Shown here piece after piece: positions 53,206 through 62,200 of a DNA stretch of 64,000 nt. The stretch's first letter is position 1. Each line of letters begins with the position of its first letter. The translations under genes were made by a program, and so were the position numbers. The stretch comes from CAZGAH01 sp964523295 (GTDB lineage Bacteria > Desulfobacterota > Desulfovibrionia > Desulfovibrionales > Desulfovibrionaceae). The DNA is taken from the NCBI GenBank assembly GCA_964523295.1, contig CAZGAH010000008.1, positions 1-64,000 on the forward strand, given 5' to 3'. The notes under the pieces were generated by a model that was given only the letters and a program-made list of their open reading frames with translations, was not told the origin of the DNA and did no database searches.

Positions 53206-54315
53206 ATGTATGACGTCAACTTCTTCATGCGCACCTTCGGGCTCAAGAACGACATTCTGGCCGGGCGCTACGGTCCGGACGACGCGGATGCGGTATACCA
53301 CCAGCTGGCCGCCTCGCTGGCGCCGACGCCGCGCGTGTTCAACGTGGAGACGACCAATCATTGCAACATGCGCTGCATGATGTGCCAGCGCACGACCGAT
53401 TTGCAACGTCCGCTGCACCACATGGACCCCGCGGTGTTTGCCGCGCTGGCGGAGCAGATAACACCGGCCGGTGATGACGAACTGCAAGCCTGGGCCGACT
53501 TCGTCGCCAGCCGGCTGAACCGGACGGCCCGGCCTTCGGAAAACAATTTCTATTTCGACGTCATCGCCAGGGCCGTGACCCTGCATGGCTTCGGCGAACC
53601 GCTGCTCGACCCGCGGCTTCCGGAACGGGTAGACCGCCTGTCGCAACGCTCCATCCCCTCGTACTTTTCCTGCAATCCGTGCAACATCAGGCTGTCGCGC
53701 TTCGAGGAGCTGTTCAGAGCCGGGCTCGGCTGGGTCAAGTTCGCGCTCGACAGTCTCGACGACGCGGAGGCGCGCCGCATTCGCGGGCCTCGCGCCGATT
53801 ACACCCGCTCGGCGCGCAACATCCTGGACCTGCTCGAACTCAAGGCCAGGCTGGGCGTAACGACGCGCATCGTGCTGACCATGCTCGACTTCAGCGGCGA
53901 CCTTGGTCCGGACTCCCAGGCCGAGCGTTTTCTGCGACTGTGGGAAGACAAGGATGTCTATGCCTATGTCAAAAGCGTGGACAACAAATGGCTGCTGCGG
54001 AAAAAAGGCGCTCTCGAGCAGGCGCGCGGGCAGGATCGGAGCCATTACGCCCGGCAGTACTGTGAATACCCCTGGACCTCGGTGACGGTGCTAGCCGACG
54101 GCTCCGTGGTCCCATGCACGCAGGACATCAATGGCGCGTGGACAATGGGCAACGTGCGCGAGCAGTCCCTGGCGGAGATATGGCTGGGGCCAAAATTTCA
54201 GGAATTCCGACGGATGCAGGTGCTGGGAACCTTCCCGAAGGATTTCATGTGCCACGCCCGATGCGATCAGCAGCTCGTGGCCTATGCCCTGGAAACCGCC
54301 CATGCGCCCCGCTGA
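53206..54315 (+). CDS. Radical SAM/SPASM-domain protein
   Basis: 369 residues. The 4Fe-4S/SAM motif CxxxCxxC is Cys53, Cys57, Cys60 in VETTNHCNMRCMMCQRTTD. The barrel includes LHGFGEPLLDP and VKFALDSLDDAEARRI. The C-terminal SPASM region has WTSVTVLADGSVVPCTQD, MGNVREQSLAEIW and FMCHARCDQQL for auxiliary clusters. SPASM proteins modify peptides or sugars. Here, between NeuB and an SDR, a sugar- or glycan-related reaction is likely, but the substrate is unknown. GGGAG precedes the start, and its end overlaps the next gene by 14 bases. Confidence 0.9.
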   Translation: MYDVNFFMRTFGLKNDILAGRYGPDDADAVYHQLAASLAPTPRVFNVETTNHCNMRCMMCQRTTDLQRPLHHMDPAVFAALAEQITPAGDDELQAWADFVASRLNRTARPSENNFYFDVIARAVTLHGFGEPLLDPRLPERVDRLSQRSIPSYFSCNPCNIRLSRFEELFRAGLGWVKFALDSLDDAEARRIRGPRADYTRSARNILDLLELKARLGVTTRIVLTMLDFSGDLGPDSQAERFLRLWEDKDVYAYVKSVDNKWLLRKKGALEQARGQDRSHYARQYCEYPWTSVTVLADGSVVPCTQDINGAWTMGNVREQSLAEIWLGPKFQEFRRMQVLGTFPKDFMCHARCDQQLVAYALETAHAPR

Positions 54316-55107
54316 ACGCCTGTTCAGCCTGGAAGACCGGGTCGTCGTGCTCTCCGGCGGCACGGGTCTGATCGGCGCGGAAGCGGTCCGGCGCTTGCCC
54401 TCTTTTGGCGCCCGCCTGGTCGTCGGCGTGCGCGATGTCGGCCGTTTCGAGGATATGACCAGTCGCATGGACTGGCCCGACGAAGCGCCGCGTCCGCAGT
54501 GCTTTNNNNNNNNNNTATAAGCACGGCGGCATCCGTGCAGACTTTTTTCGACACCGTAGAAGAGTCCTTCGGGCGCGTCGACGCGCTGGTGAACAACGCC
54601 TGGCCGCGTACGGCCGATTGGATGAGCCGCTTCGAGGATATTCCTGCCGAGAGTTTCTACCGCAACCTCTGCGACCACGCCGGCGGTTTTTTCCTCTGCT
54701 GCCAGCGCGTCGCCCGGACCATGCGCCGGGCAGGACAAGGGGTCATTGTCAATCTGGGCTCCATCTACGGCGAAGTCGGCCCGCATTTTCCCATCTACGA
54801 GGGCACGGACATGACCTGCCCGGCCGCCTATCCCTTCATCAAGGGCGGCATTCACGCCTTCACGCGCTACCTGGCAACATATCTGGCTCCAGACAACATC
54901 CGCGTCAATTGTCTGAGCCCCGGCGGCGTGCGCAATGACGCGGCCCAGGATCCGGACTTCATCCGGCGCTACGAGGCGCAGACGCCGTTGGGGCGCATGG
55001 CCGGCCCCGAGGACATGATCGGGCCCCTCGTGTTTCTGCTCAGCGAGGCCAGCCGTTACGTCACCGGACAGATTCTCTTCGCCGACGGCGGCTGGACGGC
55101 CTGGTAG
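54302..55107 (+). CDS. Short-chain dehydrogenase/reductase, interrupted by an assembly gap
   Basis: About 265 residues. It starts MRPAERLFSLEDRVVVLSGGTGLIGAEAVRRL, with the NAD(P) loop GGTGLIG. After the N-run at 54506-54515 the frame changes and the rest of an SDR follows: VQTFFDTVEESFGRVDALVNNAWP, IVNLGSIYGEVGP (catalytic Ser), YPFIKGG (catalytic YxxxK), IRVNCLSPGGV and YVTGQILFADGGW. The two halves are clearly one gene, so the gap is not a true ten bases. It probably oxidises or reduces a sugar-nucleotide or sugar intermediate of the glycan. It overlaps the radical SAM gene. Confidence 0.9.
54506..54515. other. Assembly gap (10 N) inside the SDR gene
   Basis: Frames on either side differ, so the size is nominal. 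Confidence 0.99.
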
Positions 55108-55149
55108 CCAGGCGGCCCGTTTGGCCTGCCCGGTCGCAGGGAGACGATC

Positions 55150-56088
55150 ATGCGCATCGCCATGATAACCGAAAACGACCCGGCCGGCGTGGCCATTCAG
55201 CTGACCAACGCCATCAATCGCCTGACTCCGCACCGCTGTCGGCTGATCACCACGCAGATTCGCTACAACTTCCTTTTCGAGAAGGATCTGCACGTCCCGG
55301 CCCTGGATAAGCATGGCCTGGACGAGCTGGCCGAGGTGCTGACAACGAGCGACATCTTCCATTTCCATCTGCTCGCCGACGAGACCATTCCCCTGGGTCC
55401 GTACACGCCGAAAATGTTTCTGCGCAATCAGCGTCTTGTCCATCACCATCACGGACACCCGGATTTTCGCGCGCATCCTGAAAAATACCGTCAGAAATAC
55501 CAGGCAGCTGGCCGGAAGCAGCTCCTGGTCAGTACGCCAGACCTGCTCCATAAACTGCCCGAGGCCGTCTGGCTGCCCAACCCCGTGCCCCTGGACGACC
55601 CCCTGTTTCGTCCTGCCCGGGCGCGCGCCGAGGGCGTCCGCATCGCTCACTCGCCGACGCGGCGTGACCTGAAAAATACGGCCGAATTCATCGAGATTGT
55701 CCACCGTCTGCAAACAACGCTGCCGCAGGCCGGCATTGCGCTCGAGCTGATCGAAAACACCCGCTACGCCGATTGCCTGCGCCGCAAACAGACCAGCCAT
55801 ATCGTGTTCGACCACATGCAAGGTTATTACGGCGTCTCCTCGCTCGAGGCCCTGAGCCAAGGCACGCCCGTTATAGCCGGCCTGGACGCCTGGAACCGGC
55901 AGACCATCCGCGCGGTCCTCGGCTGCGACAGCCTCCCCTGGGTGCTGGCCACGGACGCGCAGACGCTTGAAGACGCGCTCCGGACGCTCGTCCACGACCC
56001 CGAACTGTGCGCACGCATCGGACTGGACAGCCGGGCATTCATGGAACGCTACTGGAACGAGCAGGTCATCGTGGACAGGCTGCTGGCC
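55150..56088 (+). CDS. GT-B-fold glycosyltransferase, 3' end in an assembly gap
   Basis: At least 313 residues before the N-run at 56089. The N-terminal half (MRIAMITENDPAGVAIQLTN; DIFHFHLLADETI; LVHHHHGHPDF) and the C-terminal half (HMQGYYGVSSLEALSQGTPVIAGLD, a donor-binding ExxxxGxPVI-type motif) identify a GT4/GT1-like glycosyltransferase. The last visible part (LVHDPELCARIGLDSRAFMERYW) is the usual C-terminal helix, so only a few residues are missing. It should transfer the nonulosonate or another sugar of the locus to the growing glycan or a protein. AGGGAGA precedes the start. Confidence 0.85.
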
Positions 56089-56106
56089 NNNNNNNNNNNN
56101 NNNNNN
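56089..56106. other. Assembly gap (18 N)
   Basis: It hides the stop codon of the glycosyltransferase gene. Confidence 0.99.
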
Positions 56107-56133
56107 ATCCGGCGTCCCCGATGAAGGAATCTG

Positions 56134-57843
56134 TTATTGCAGGGCGTGGGATTCGTCTGGTGTCTTCTGGCGTCTGGTGTAGACGGTATATGCCGGATTG
56201 CTGAACACGGGTTCAAAAGCGCTGACGTCCTTGCAGGATTCTGCATTCTTCAAAAATACAGCCTCTGACGGATATTCGAATTTGTGTACGGCGTAATATT
56301 TGCAGCGTTCACACGTGTCGCAGGGGTCGATAAACACGGTACTTCGCCCGCTCAGAAGCCGCATGGCCCGGGGTTTGAAAAACACGATCAGGTCCGTTGG
56401 TTCGCTCTGTTGCCGTACGAAGGCGAACATGTCCTGGCTGAGCGCATCGTAGGGCCCGACTCCGTGCGTGGCCGGCCGGTCGGGCCGAAAGACGAAGACG
56501 ATCGTCGAGGCCAGAAAGACCAGCGTCAGAAAAACCCAGGCCTTCAGCTCGAATCGTTTCATTCCAGTCGCGTAGCGCGTGGCAAGATGCTTCCAGCACC
56601 ACTCCGTTCCCGTGGCGATAAACAGGATGTACAACGGAACCATGGGGATGAAATAGCGGACGATCTCCCGGAACGGTGATCCGACGTACAGAAGCAGGTT
56701 CAGGCCGGCAAAGACGAGAGCCGGAGCGTCGCGTCGTCCGCAGGTTGCAATGCCGCAAAGCAGGAAGGGCACAGTGACCCAATAGGCCAGCCAACCGAAG
56801 ACGTTTCTCAGCGTACTGAATTTGCTGATGAATGAGGAAGCAATTCCGAGAGGGCCATTCTCCAGCAGACTCTGCCAGGCCACGTAGGCCGTACTTTTCG
56901 CGAGGTCGTAGTCCACGAGCGTAGCGCCGAAAAATTGCACCGGCGTTTTGGCGTAGTAGAGGGCGTTATCCGGAAGGCGGCTCCAGTCCGACTCAAGATA
57001 GCGTTTGACATGCGACCCTTCGCCTCCGGGCAGCGTTATCGCGACCGCCAACAGAACAACCGCAACCACGGCGTAGGGCGCGAGGTAGCGCACGAGATCG
57101 GCCCGACGTACCGAGAAAACCTTCAGGCCGCATGACCTGGCCTCCAGGAACTGCGCCAGGGCGATCACCGGCAGAAGCAGAACGCCGTTGGGACGGACGG
57201 CAGAAGCAATTCCGGCAATGCCGCCGACGGCCAGCCAGATATGAAGGGGACGCCTTTCACTCGCCCCCTTGCAGGGTGCGTCCAGTAGCGTCAGGGCGAG
57301 CATGGCAAGGAAGAGAAAAACGATGTCCGACTCGGTATTATTCAGAAATTTAAGCATAATAGGGTTGACGGCAATCATCAACGTCAACAGCAGTGCCTTG
57401 GTGGAGGCAAACCGACGGCAATAGAACGCGTACATCAGGGCAGCGGTGCCGCTGAAAGCGATCACACTGACCATCTTGATGGCCTGTATATGCCCCCCCC
57501 AGATGGCCACAACGGGCGCGAGCAGAAGAGGATACCCCCATGGATACAGCACGGGGCCTGTCCAGTAGCGCGACTGGCGCACCGTAATCGTTCCCTGACG
57601 GAGGAGCTCGTCAATTTCGCCTTGCACCAGGCTTTGCGCCTGCATGACATACAGGGCAAAATCATCCCCCCACTGATGCCCGGGCGTAAGCGCGGCCCAG
57701 CCGGCGCCGAAGGCAACCAGGCTCACGAGCAGGGAAATCCATGTCCTCGAAGAACGGATTTCGGAGAGAGAGCGCTTGTTAACAGGCGTCATCATGCTGT
57801 TGGGTGACACAGTGGTGCGATCGCTCTGAAAGCGTATCGTCAA
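56134..57843 (-). CDS. GT39/ArnT-like polytopic glycosyltransferase
   Basis: 569 residues with about 11-12 TM segments and an N-terminal WGDDFALYVMQAQSLVQGE, the acidic motif of the first periplasmic loop in PMT/ArnT-type GT-C enzymes. FFGATLVDYDLAKSTAYVAW and LLYVGSPFREIVRYFIPMVPLYILF lie further on. The C-terminal periplasmic tail has a Cys cluster (CDTCERCKYY). Such enzymes move sugars from polyprenyl-phosphate carriers to lipid A, glycans or proteins. The TTG at 57843 overlaps the stop of the methyltransferase gene (TTGA), suggesting coupling. ATG at 57795 or 57792 is the alternative start. Confidence 0.82.
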   Translation of the reverse strand: MTIRFQSDRTTVSPNSMMTPVNKRSLSEIRSSRTWISLLVSLVAFGAGWAALTPGHQWGDDFALYVMQAQSLVQGEIDELLRQGTITVRQSRYWTGPVLYPWGYPLLLAPVVAIWGGHIQAIKMVSVIAFSGTAALMYAFYCRRFASTKALLLTLMIAVNPIMLKFLNNTESDIVFLFLAMLALTLLDAPCKGASERRPLHIWLAVGGIAGIASAVRPNGVLLLPVIALAQFLEARSCGLKVFSVRRADLVRYLAPYAVVAVVLLAVAITLPGGEGSHVKRYLESDWSRLPDNALYYAKTPVQFFGATLVDYDLAKSTAYVAWQSLLENGPLGIASSFISKFSTLRNVFGWLAYWVTVPFLLCGIATCGRRDAPALVFAGLNLLLYVGSPFREIVRYFIPMVPLYILFIATGTEWCWKHLATRYATGMKRFELKAWVFLTLVFLASTIVFVFRPDRPATHGVGPYDALSQDMFAFVRQQSEPTDLIVFFKPRAMRLLSGRSTVFIDPCDTCERCKYYAVHKFEYPSEAVFLKNAESCKDVSAFEPVFSNPAYTVYTRRQKTPDESHALQ

Positions 57844-58619
57844 GGCTGCGCTTTTTGCGGTCTTGTTCCGGAAATACGCCAGCTGACGCCACGATAGGGA
57901 GACAGGTGCGCGTCGATAAGGCCTGTGAGCCAGCTTTGCGCCCGCTCCTTGGAAATGAAAATGGTCTGCGGGGCGTTGAGTTTGTCAAAAACGTTCTGAT
58001 TGTTTCTGGTGAAGTTGAGCTTGCGCCAGTTCTGAAAGTATTCGTAGTAGGGCAACCACTTCAAGGGCAGAAGGTAGACGGAATATACAAAAAGAGAAAC
58101 AATGGCGGTCAGCACGGACGAGATGGCGTAGAGCACGGATTTTGGAAGGCGCAGAAAGATCAGTTTCTTCAGTGGTTCCAGAATGTATTCGTTCAGGGAG
58201 TTCCCTTCCTTCGAATAGACCCACAGGATAAGTCGACCGCCCGGCTTCACGCAACGCTTCAAATTGGCAACCGTCGCATCCGGATCGTCGGTATGATGCA
58301 CGACGCCGATGCAATACACCGTGTCGAAAAGTGCATCGGGCGTATACGTCGCGATATCGCCATCCACGAATGTGACATTGCCAAGATCGGCATTATATCC
58401 TTTGGCCACGTCGGCGGTATTCAAATCCATGGCAACGATGCGGCCGGCGTACGGAGCGATGAACCTGGCGTGATGCCCGGGGCCGCAGCCAGCGTCGAGG
58501 ACATACTTATTTTTGAAATCTTCCAGTGTGTTGGGAAAAATCCAGTCCTCAAAAAGCCATTGTGTGGTGGAAAAGAAGCGTTGCCATTGCCATTCCCATT
58601 CATCTTGTCTTTTTTGCAT
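57840..58619 (-). CDS. SAM-dependent methyltransferase
   Basis: 259 residues. Class I methyltransferase motifs: KYVLDAGCGPGHHARFI (motif I), VAMDLNTADVA (II), DTVYCIGVVHHTDDP and LKRCVKPGGRLILWVY. The N-terminus WEWQWQRFFSTTQWLFEDW and the hydrophobic helical insert (SVLTAIVSLFVYSVYLLPLK) suggest a membrane-associated enzyme acting on a lipid or glycan, like other methyltransferases of surface polysaccharide loci. The ATG at 58619 follows AGGA. It is transcribed ahead of the GT39-like gene and overlaps it by four bases. Confidence 0.85.
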   Translation of the reverse strand: MQKRQDEWEWQWQRFFSTTQWLFEDWIFPNTLEDFKNKYVLDAGCGPGHHARFIAPYAGRIVAMDLNTADVAKGYNADLGNVTFVDGDIATYTPDALFDTVYCIGVVHHTDDPDATVANLKRCVKPGGRLILWVYSKEGNSLNEYILEPLKKLIFLRLPKSVLYAISSVLTAIVSLFVYSVYLLPLKWLPYYEYFQNWRKLNFTRNNQNVFDKLNAPQTIFISKERAQSWLTGLIDAHLSPYRGVSWRISGTRPQKAQP

Positions 58620-58953
58620 TGATCCTGCCTGAGATATAACTACGGTGTCCCGTGAATAACGTTTGGTTGTCATCGGATATCGCGCGCGAGAGATGCTTTC
58701 TATGCGGAGCATAGCCATTGGCGCACGATGCGAATCATCCGGATTCCCGGTCTGGTGCGGTACGGTACGTTCGGCACGACAGAAAAAAAGCAGTATCTGA
58801 CAAATAGTCGGGAAAGCAGTCGTGCCAGGATTGGACGGGTTACGACAATGGCGGATATTCGTCGGGTACCCACCCTCCTGTCGAACCACGCAAAACAAGA
58901 CACATGGCATACGCCAGTGAATGCCCAGCGCACCGTCCAGGAGAGGACAAACG
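58620..58953. other. Intergenic stretch between the methyltransferase gene and the porin remnant
   Basis: About 334 bases. Beyond the porin remnant, the translation in all minus-strand frames no longer resembles a porin. AT-rich patches at 58795-58810 could be part of the methyltransferase promoter, but no clear hexamer pair is seen. Confidence 0.4.
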
Positions 58954-59088
58954 TCAGCGTCGAGTCGTGCCTGTCCAGCCCCAGGTATAGTCCCAGGTAC
59001 CGGTGACCTGGATTTCGACCGCCTGCGACGGCAGCGAGGCACACAGCAACGTCAGTAGAATCAATGTCACAGAAAACAGGCGTCTCAT
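58954..59088 (-). pseudogene. N-terminal remnant of an outer-membrane porin
   Basis: Forty-four residues: a signal peptide (MRRLFSVTLILLTLLCASL, cleavage after SQA) and then VEIQVTGTWDYTWGW, which resembles the first beta strand of the Desulfovibrio-type homotrimeric porins. The frame stops after TGTTRR. GAGGG precedes the start. Full porins exceed 400 residues, so this is a truncated copy or, less likely, a small secreted peptide. The rest is not found in the adjacent sequence, so it was lost by deletion or rearrangement. Confidence 0.55.
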
Positions 59089-59204
59089 GGGTATACCCTC
59101 ATCAATAATGAGCGCAGGCACAACGTCGGGCTGCGTCCTGCACACTTCTTGCGCGCCAACAGTGATTTTTCTTTTATCCGGCATTCATGAAAAAAGCAAT
59201 AATC

Positions 59205-59240
59205 ATGCTCGCAGCCCAGGGCTGTCTGAAAGGGGAGCAT
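59205..59240 (-). terminator. Hairpin downstream of the STAND gene
   Basis: GATGCTC/GAGCAT outer arms (59205-59210 and 59235-59240) enclose an inner CAGCCC/GGGCTG stem. On the minus strand a TTTTTT tract follows nine bases later, so termination of the giant gene is plausible. Confidence 0.35.
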
Positions 59241-59261
59241 CGGATAAAAAAAACGTGTTCA

Positions 59262-62200
59262 TCACCGCGCCAGCGTCTCGAACAGCCCTGCGTCCCTTTT
59301 TCCACCCTCCGGAAGCCACGGAAGAGCGCCCTGGCTCGCAAGCTCGCTACGGACCCGGGCCTGTTCTCTGGCATCACGGCTCACCCGGCGGCCGTTGTGG
59401 TCGAGCGCGTAGGATAGGCCGGCGGTTATCGACACCTCCAGGCGTCGCTGCAATTGCGCGAGATCGCCTGCGCCAAGCTCCCACCAGCGTACGGTCCGAT
59501 CTTTGCCGCCGGAAACGAGCGTCGCCCCGTCCGCTGCAAAGACCATGGCCCAGACGCCGGACAGATGTCCCCTGAGCACGGCGATTTCCTTGAAGTGCTC
59601 CATATCCCAGAACCGGATAGAGCAGTCGTTGCGGAGGTATTCGCCGAGCGCGTCGTCGCCGCCCGAGGCAAGAAGGCGGCTGTCCGGGCTGAAGGTCAGC
59701 GAAGCGACTTTGGACTCGTGTCCCTTCAGCACGACGCGCCGCTGCGCGCCGCGCAGTTCCTGCACGATGATGTCATTGCCGGAGGCGCAAGCGGCAAAGG
59801 CGGCGTCCGGACTGAACACAACCGGGCCAGGCGGCAATTCCCCGAACGGCGAGGCGACGATAGCGTGCGTCGTGACATCCCAGACCGTCGATTGCTTATC
59901 CCCAGCGAGTCCGACCAGCCAGCGTCCACGCGGGTGAAAGGCCAGCGCGCTGTACCCGGTGACATCCGTGTCCGAGGCCTTGGGGAGCGTTGCCAGGATC
60001 GTGCGGCGTCGTGCGTCCCAGAGCGCCGCGCGTCCCGTCACCCCGCTTGCGGCGAGCACGGCGCCATCTGGACTGAAAACGGCCGCGGAGGCGATTGTGT
60101 CAGTCAGCGAAAGCTCTCCCTGCGGAGCGCCGGTCATGTCCCAGAGTCTGATCACGCCGTCGGCGCCGCCCGCAGCCAACAGCCCGTCCCTGGAGCAGTC
60201 CAGCGCGAAAACCGGCGGAACAGGTCCTGCGAGCGCGCGGGTCAAGGTCCGCGTCGCGACGTCCCAGAGTCTCACCTCGGGGGAAAAGGCGCCTGCGGCG
60301 ATCTGTTTCCCCTCCTGGCAGAGCACGAGCTTGACGACTTCGCCCCCGGCGTCGCTGACGGCCGGCAGCGTCGTTGCGCGCGGAACGGCCCACCAGCGTA
60401 CGGTCTTGTCCTCGCTGGCCGAGTACAGCGCGGCGCCGTCCGGAGCGAAGGCCAGGCCTTCGATCGTATCCTCGTGCCCGTAAAGACGCGCCAGGGGCTC
60501 GCCGCTGGCTGCGTCCCAGAGGCGTATGGCGCTATCTCTGGACCCCGAGGCGGCCAGACGTCCGTCCGGGCTGAAGGCCACGGTGGTGACGGACAGGGCG
60601 TGGCCTTCGCGTTCGGCGACCAGGCGCGGCGTCTCGCCTGCGCGCAACTCCCACAAGCGCACGCAGCGATCGACCGAGCCGGAAAGCAGACGCGTGCCAT
60701 CCGGACTGAAGGCCACGGCCAGGACGCCGTCTCGGTGCCCGCGCAGGACGGCCTGGCAGGTTGCGTCCTCGATCCGCCACAGGCGTACGGTCGCGTCGCG
60801 CGAGGCCGAGGCCAGTCGCGCGCCGTCCGGGGCAAAGACTACGGAGACGACCTCGTCGCTATGCCCGCGCAACAACGCGCGTTGCTGTCCGTCGTCTACG
60901 GCGAGCACGCTTACAGTCGCGTCCTTGAGCCCGACCGCAAGCAGCTTTCCGTCCGGACTGAAGGCGACGCCATTGGCCGGCGGTCCGGCGGTTGCGAGCG
61001 TGCGTACGAGAACGCCGGTTTTCATGGACCAGAGCGAGACCGAACCGTCTGCCGCGGCCGCGGCCAGCAGGTTCGCGTCCGGGCTGAAGGCCAGCTCTTC
61101 GACGATATCCTCGAAGCCTTTCAGCCGGAAGCGTTCGCTGCCGGTGCGCACGTCAACGACGCGCACGCTCATGTCCAGGCCGGAAGCGGCCAGCAGCTGT
61201 CCATCCGGGCTGACGGCCAGGGAAGCGTAGGCGGCGTCGCCGGCGCACAGGATGCCGAGCTGGGGAACGAAGCGCTGCGCCGATCCGAGGACTTCCTGCG
61301 GATCGAGGGGGCGTTCGGTCTCTTCGAAGACGCGCTGGATCGCGGCGCGCTGACGGGTCTGGCGTTCCATACGGGAAATATACACCCGCTGGAACGCCAG
61401 GTCCCCGCCCNNNNNNNNNNATGCGGGACGCGGGATTATCCGCTTGCGCCAGCGAGGCCTGATAGAACAGCAGCGCGCTGCCCCAGTCTTCGACCGATCG
61501 CGCCGTGTGCCCCTGTTGGGCCAGGACCTCGGCGAGCTGCTCGCGGTTTTGGGTCAAGGCCGCTTCCGCGCGCTGTTTCTCGGCATCGGCGACGTTGCGC
61601 TGGGTTTCGGCCACGTAGGCGGCTGCGCCTGCTATGAGCGTCAGCAGCGCCAGGCAGGCGACCAGCGCGCGCTTGATCATCCGGCGTCGCTTGTCCTGGG
61701 CCAGGGATGCGACGATGAATTCGCGTTCGTCGGGGTCGAAATCCAGTCCCGGCGTGGCGTAGAGTTCCGCCGCCTCGGCGAGCAGCTTGCCCGGAGGCAG
61801 CAGAAAATCCCGCCGTTTCGCCTCCTGACGCCACAGGGACGCGGAACGGGCCAGGCGTGACCGGGCACGTACACGCTCCTTGTTCGCCTCGATCCAGGCG
61901 GCCAGGCGTGTCCAGCGTCGGAGCAAGGCTTCGTGCGCGACGCGGACCACGGGCCGTCCCTGAGGATTAAGCTCGGCGCTGAGCAACCTGGCAGTCACGA
62001 AGGCGTCCGCCAGTTCCTGCGATGCGGCGTCGCTGCGTATCACCTCCAAGGGCGCGACTTTGGCGGCAACTGCGTCCTCCGTACCTTCGGCTATCGTCAC
62101 CAGGTCCTGAAAGACCGCTCCCAAACGCCGCTGTGCCTCATCGCCAAGGGTCTGAAATACCGCTTCGGCCTTCTGGGCCAAGGCTCCCTCGACGCCGCCG

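Noticed and set aside
52006..54045. Long minus-strand open frame opposite neuB and the radical SAM gene
   Set aside because: Antisense of two genes with clear catalytic motifs. Its own translation is featureless.
59400..61300. Repeated DNA-like periodicity, considered as a tandem repeat or CRISPR-like array
   Set aside because: The period is about 120-130 bases, degenerate and coding. It is explained by 14 WD40 repeats.
59454..61637. Long plus-strand open frame opposite the WD40 repeats
   Set aside because: Its periodic look only mirrors the WD40 repeats on the other strand.
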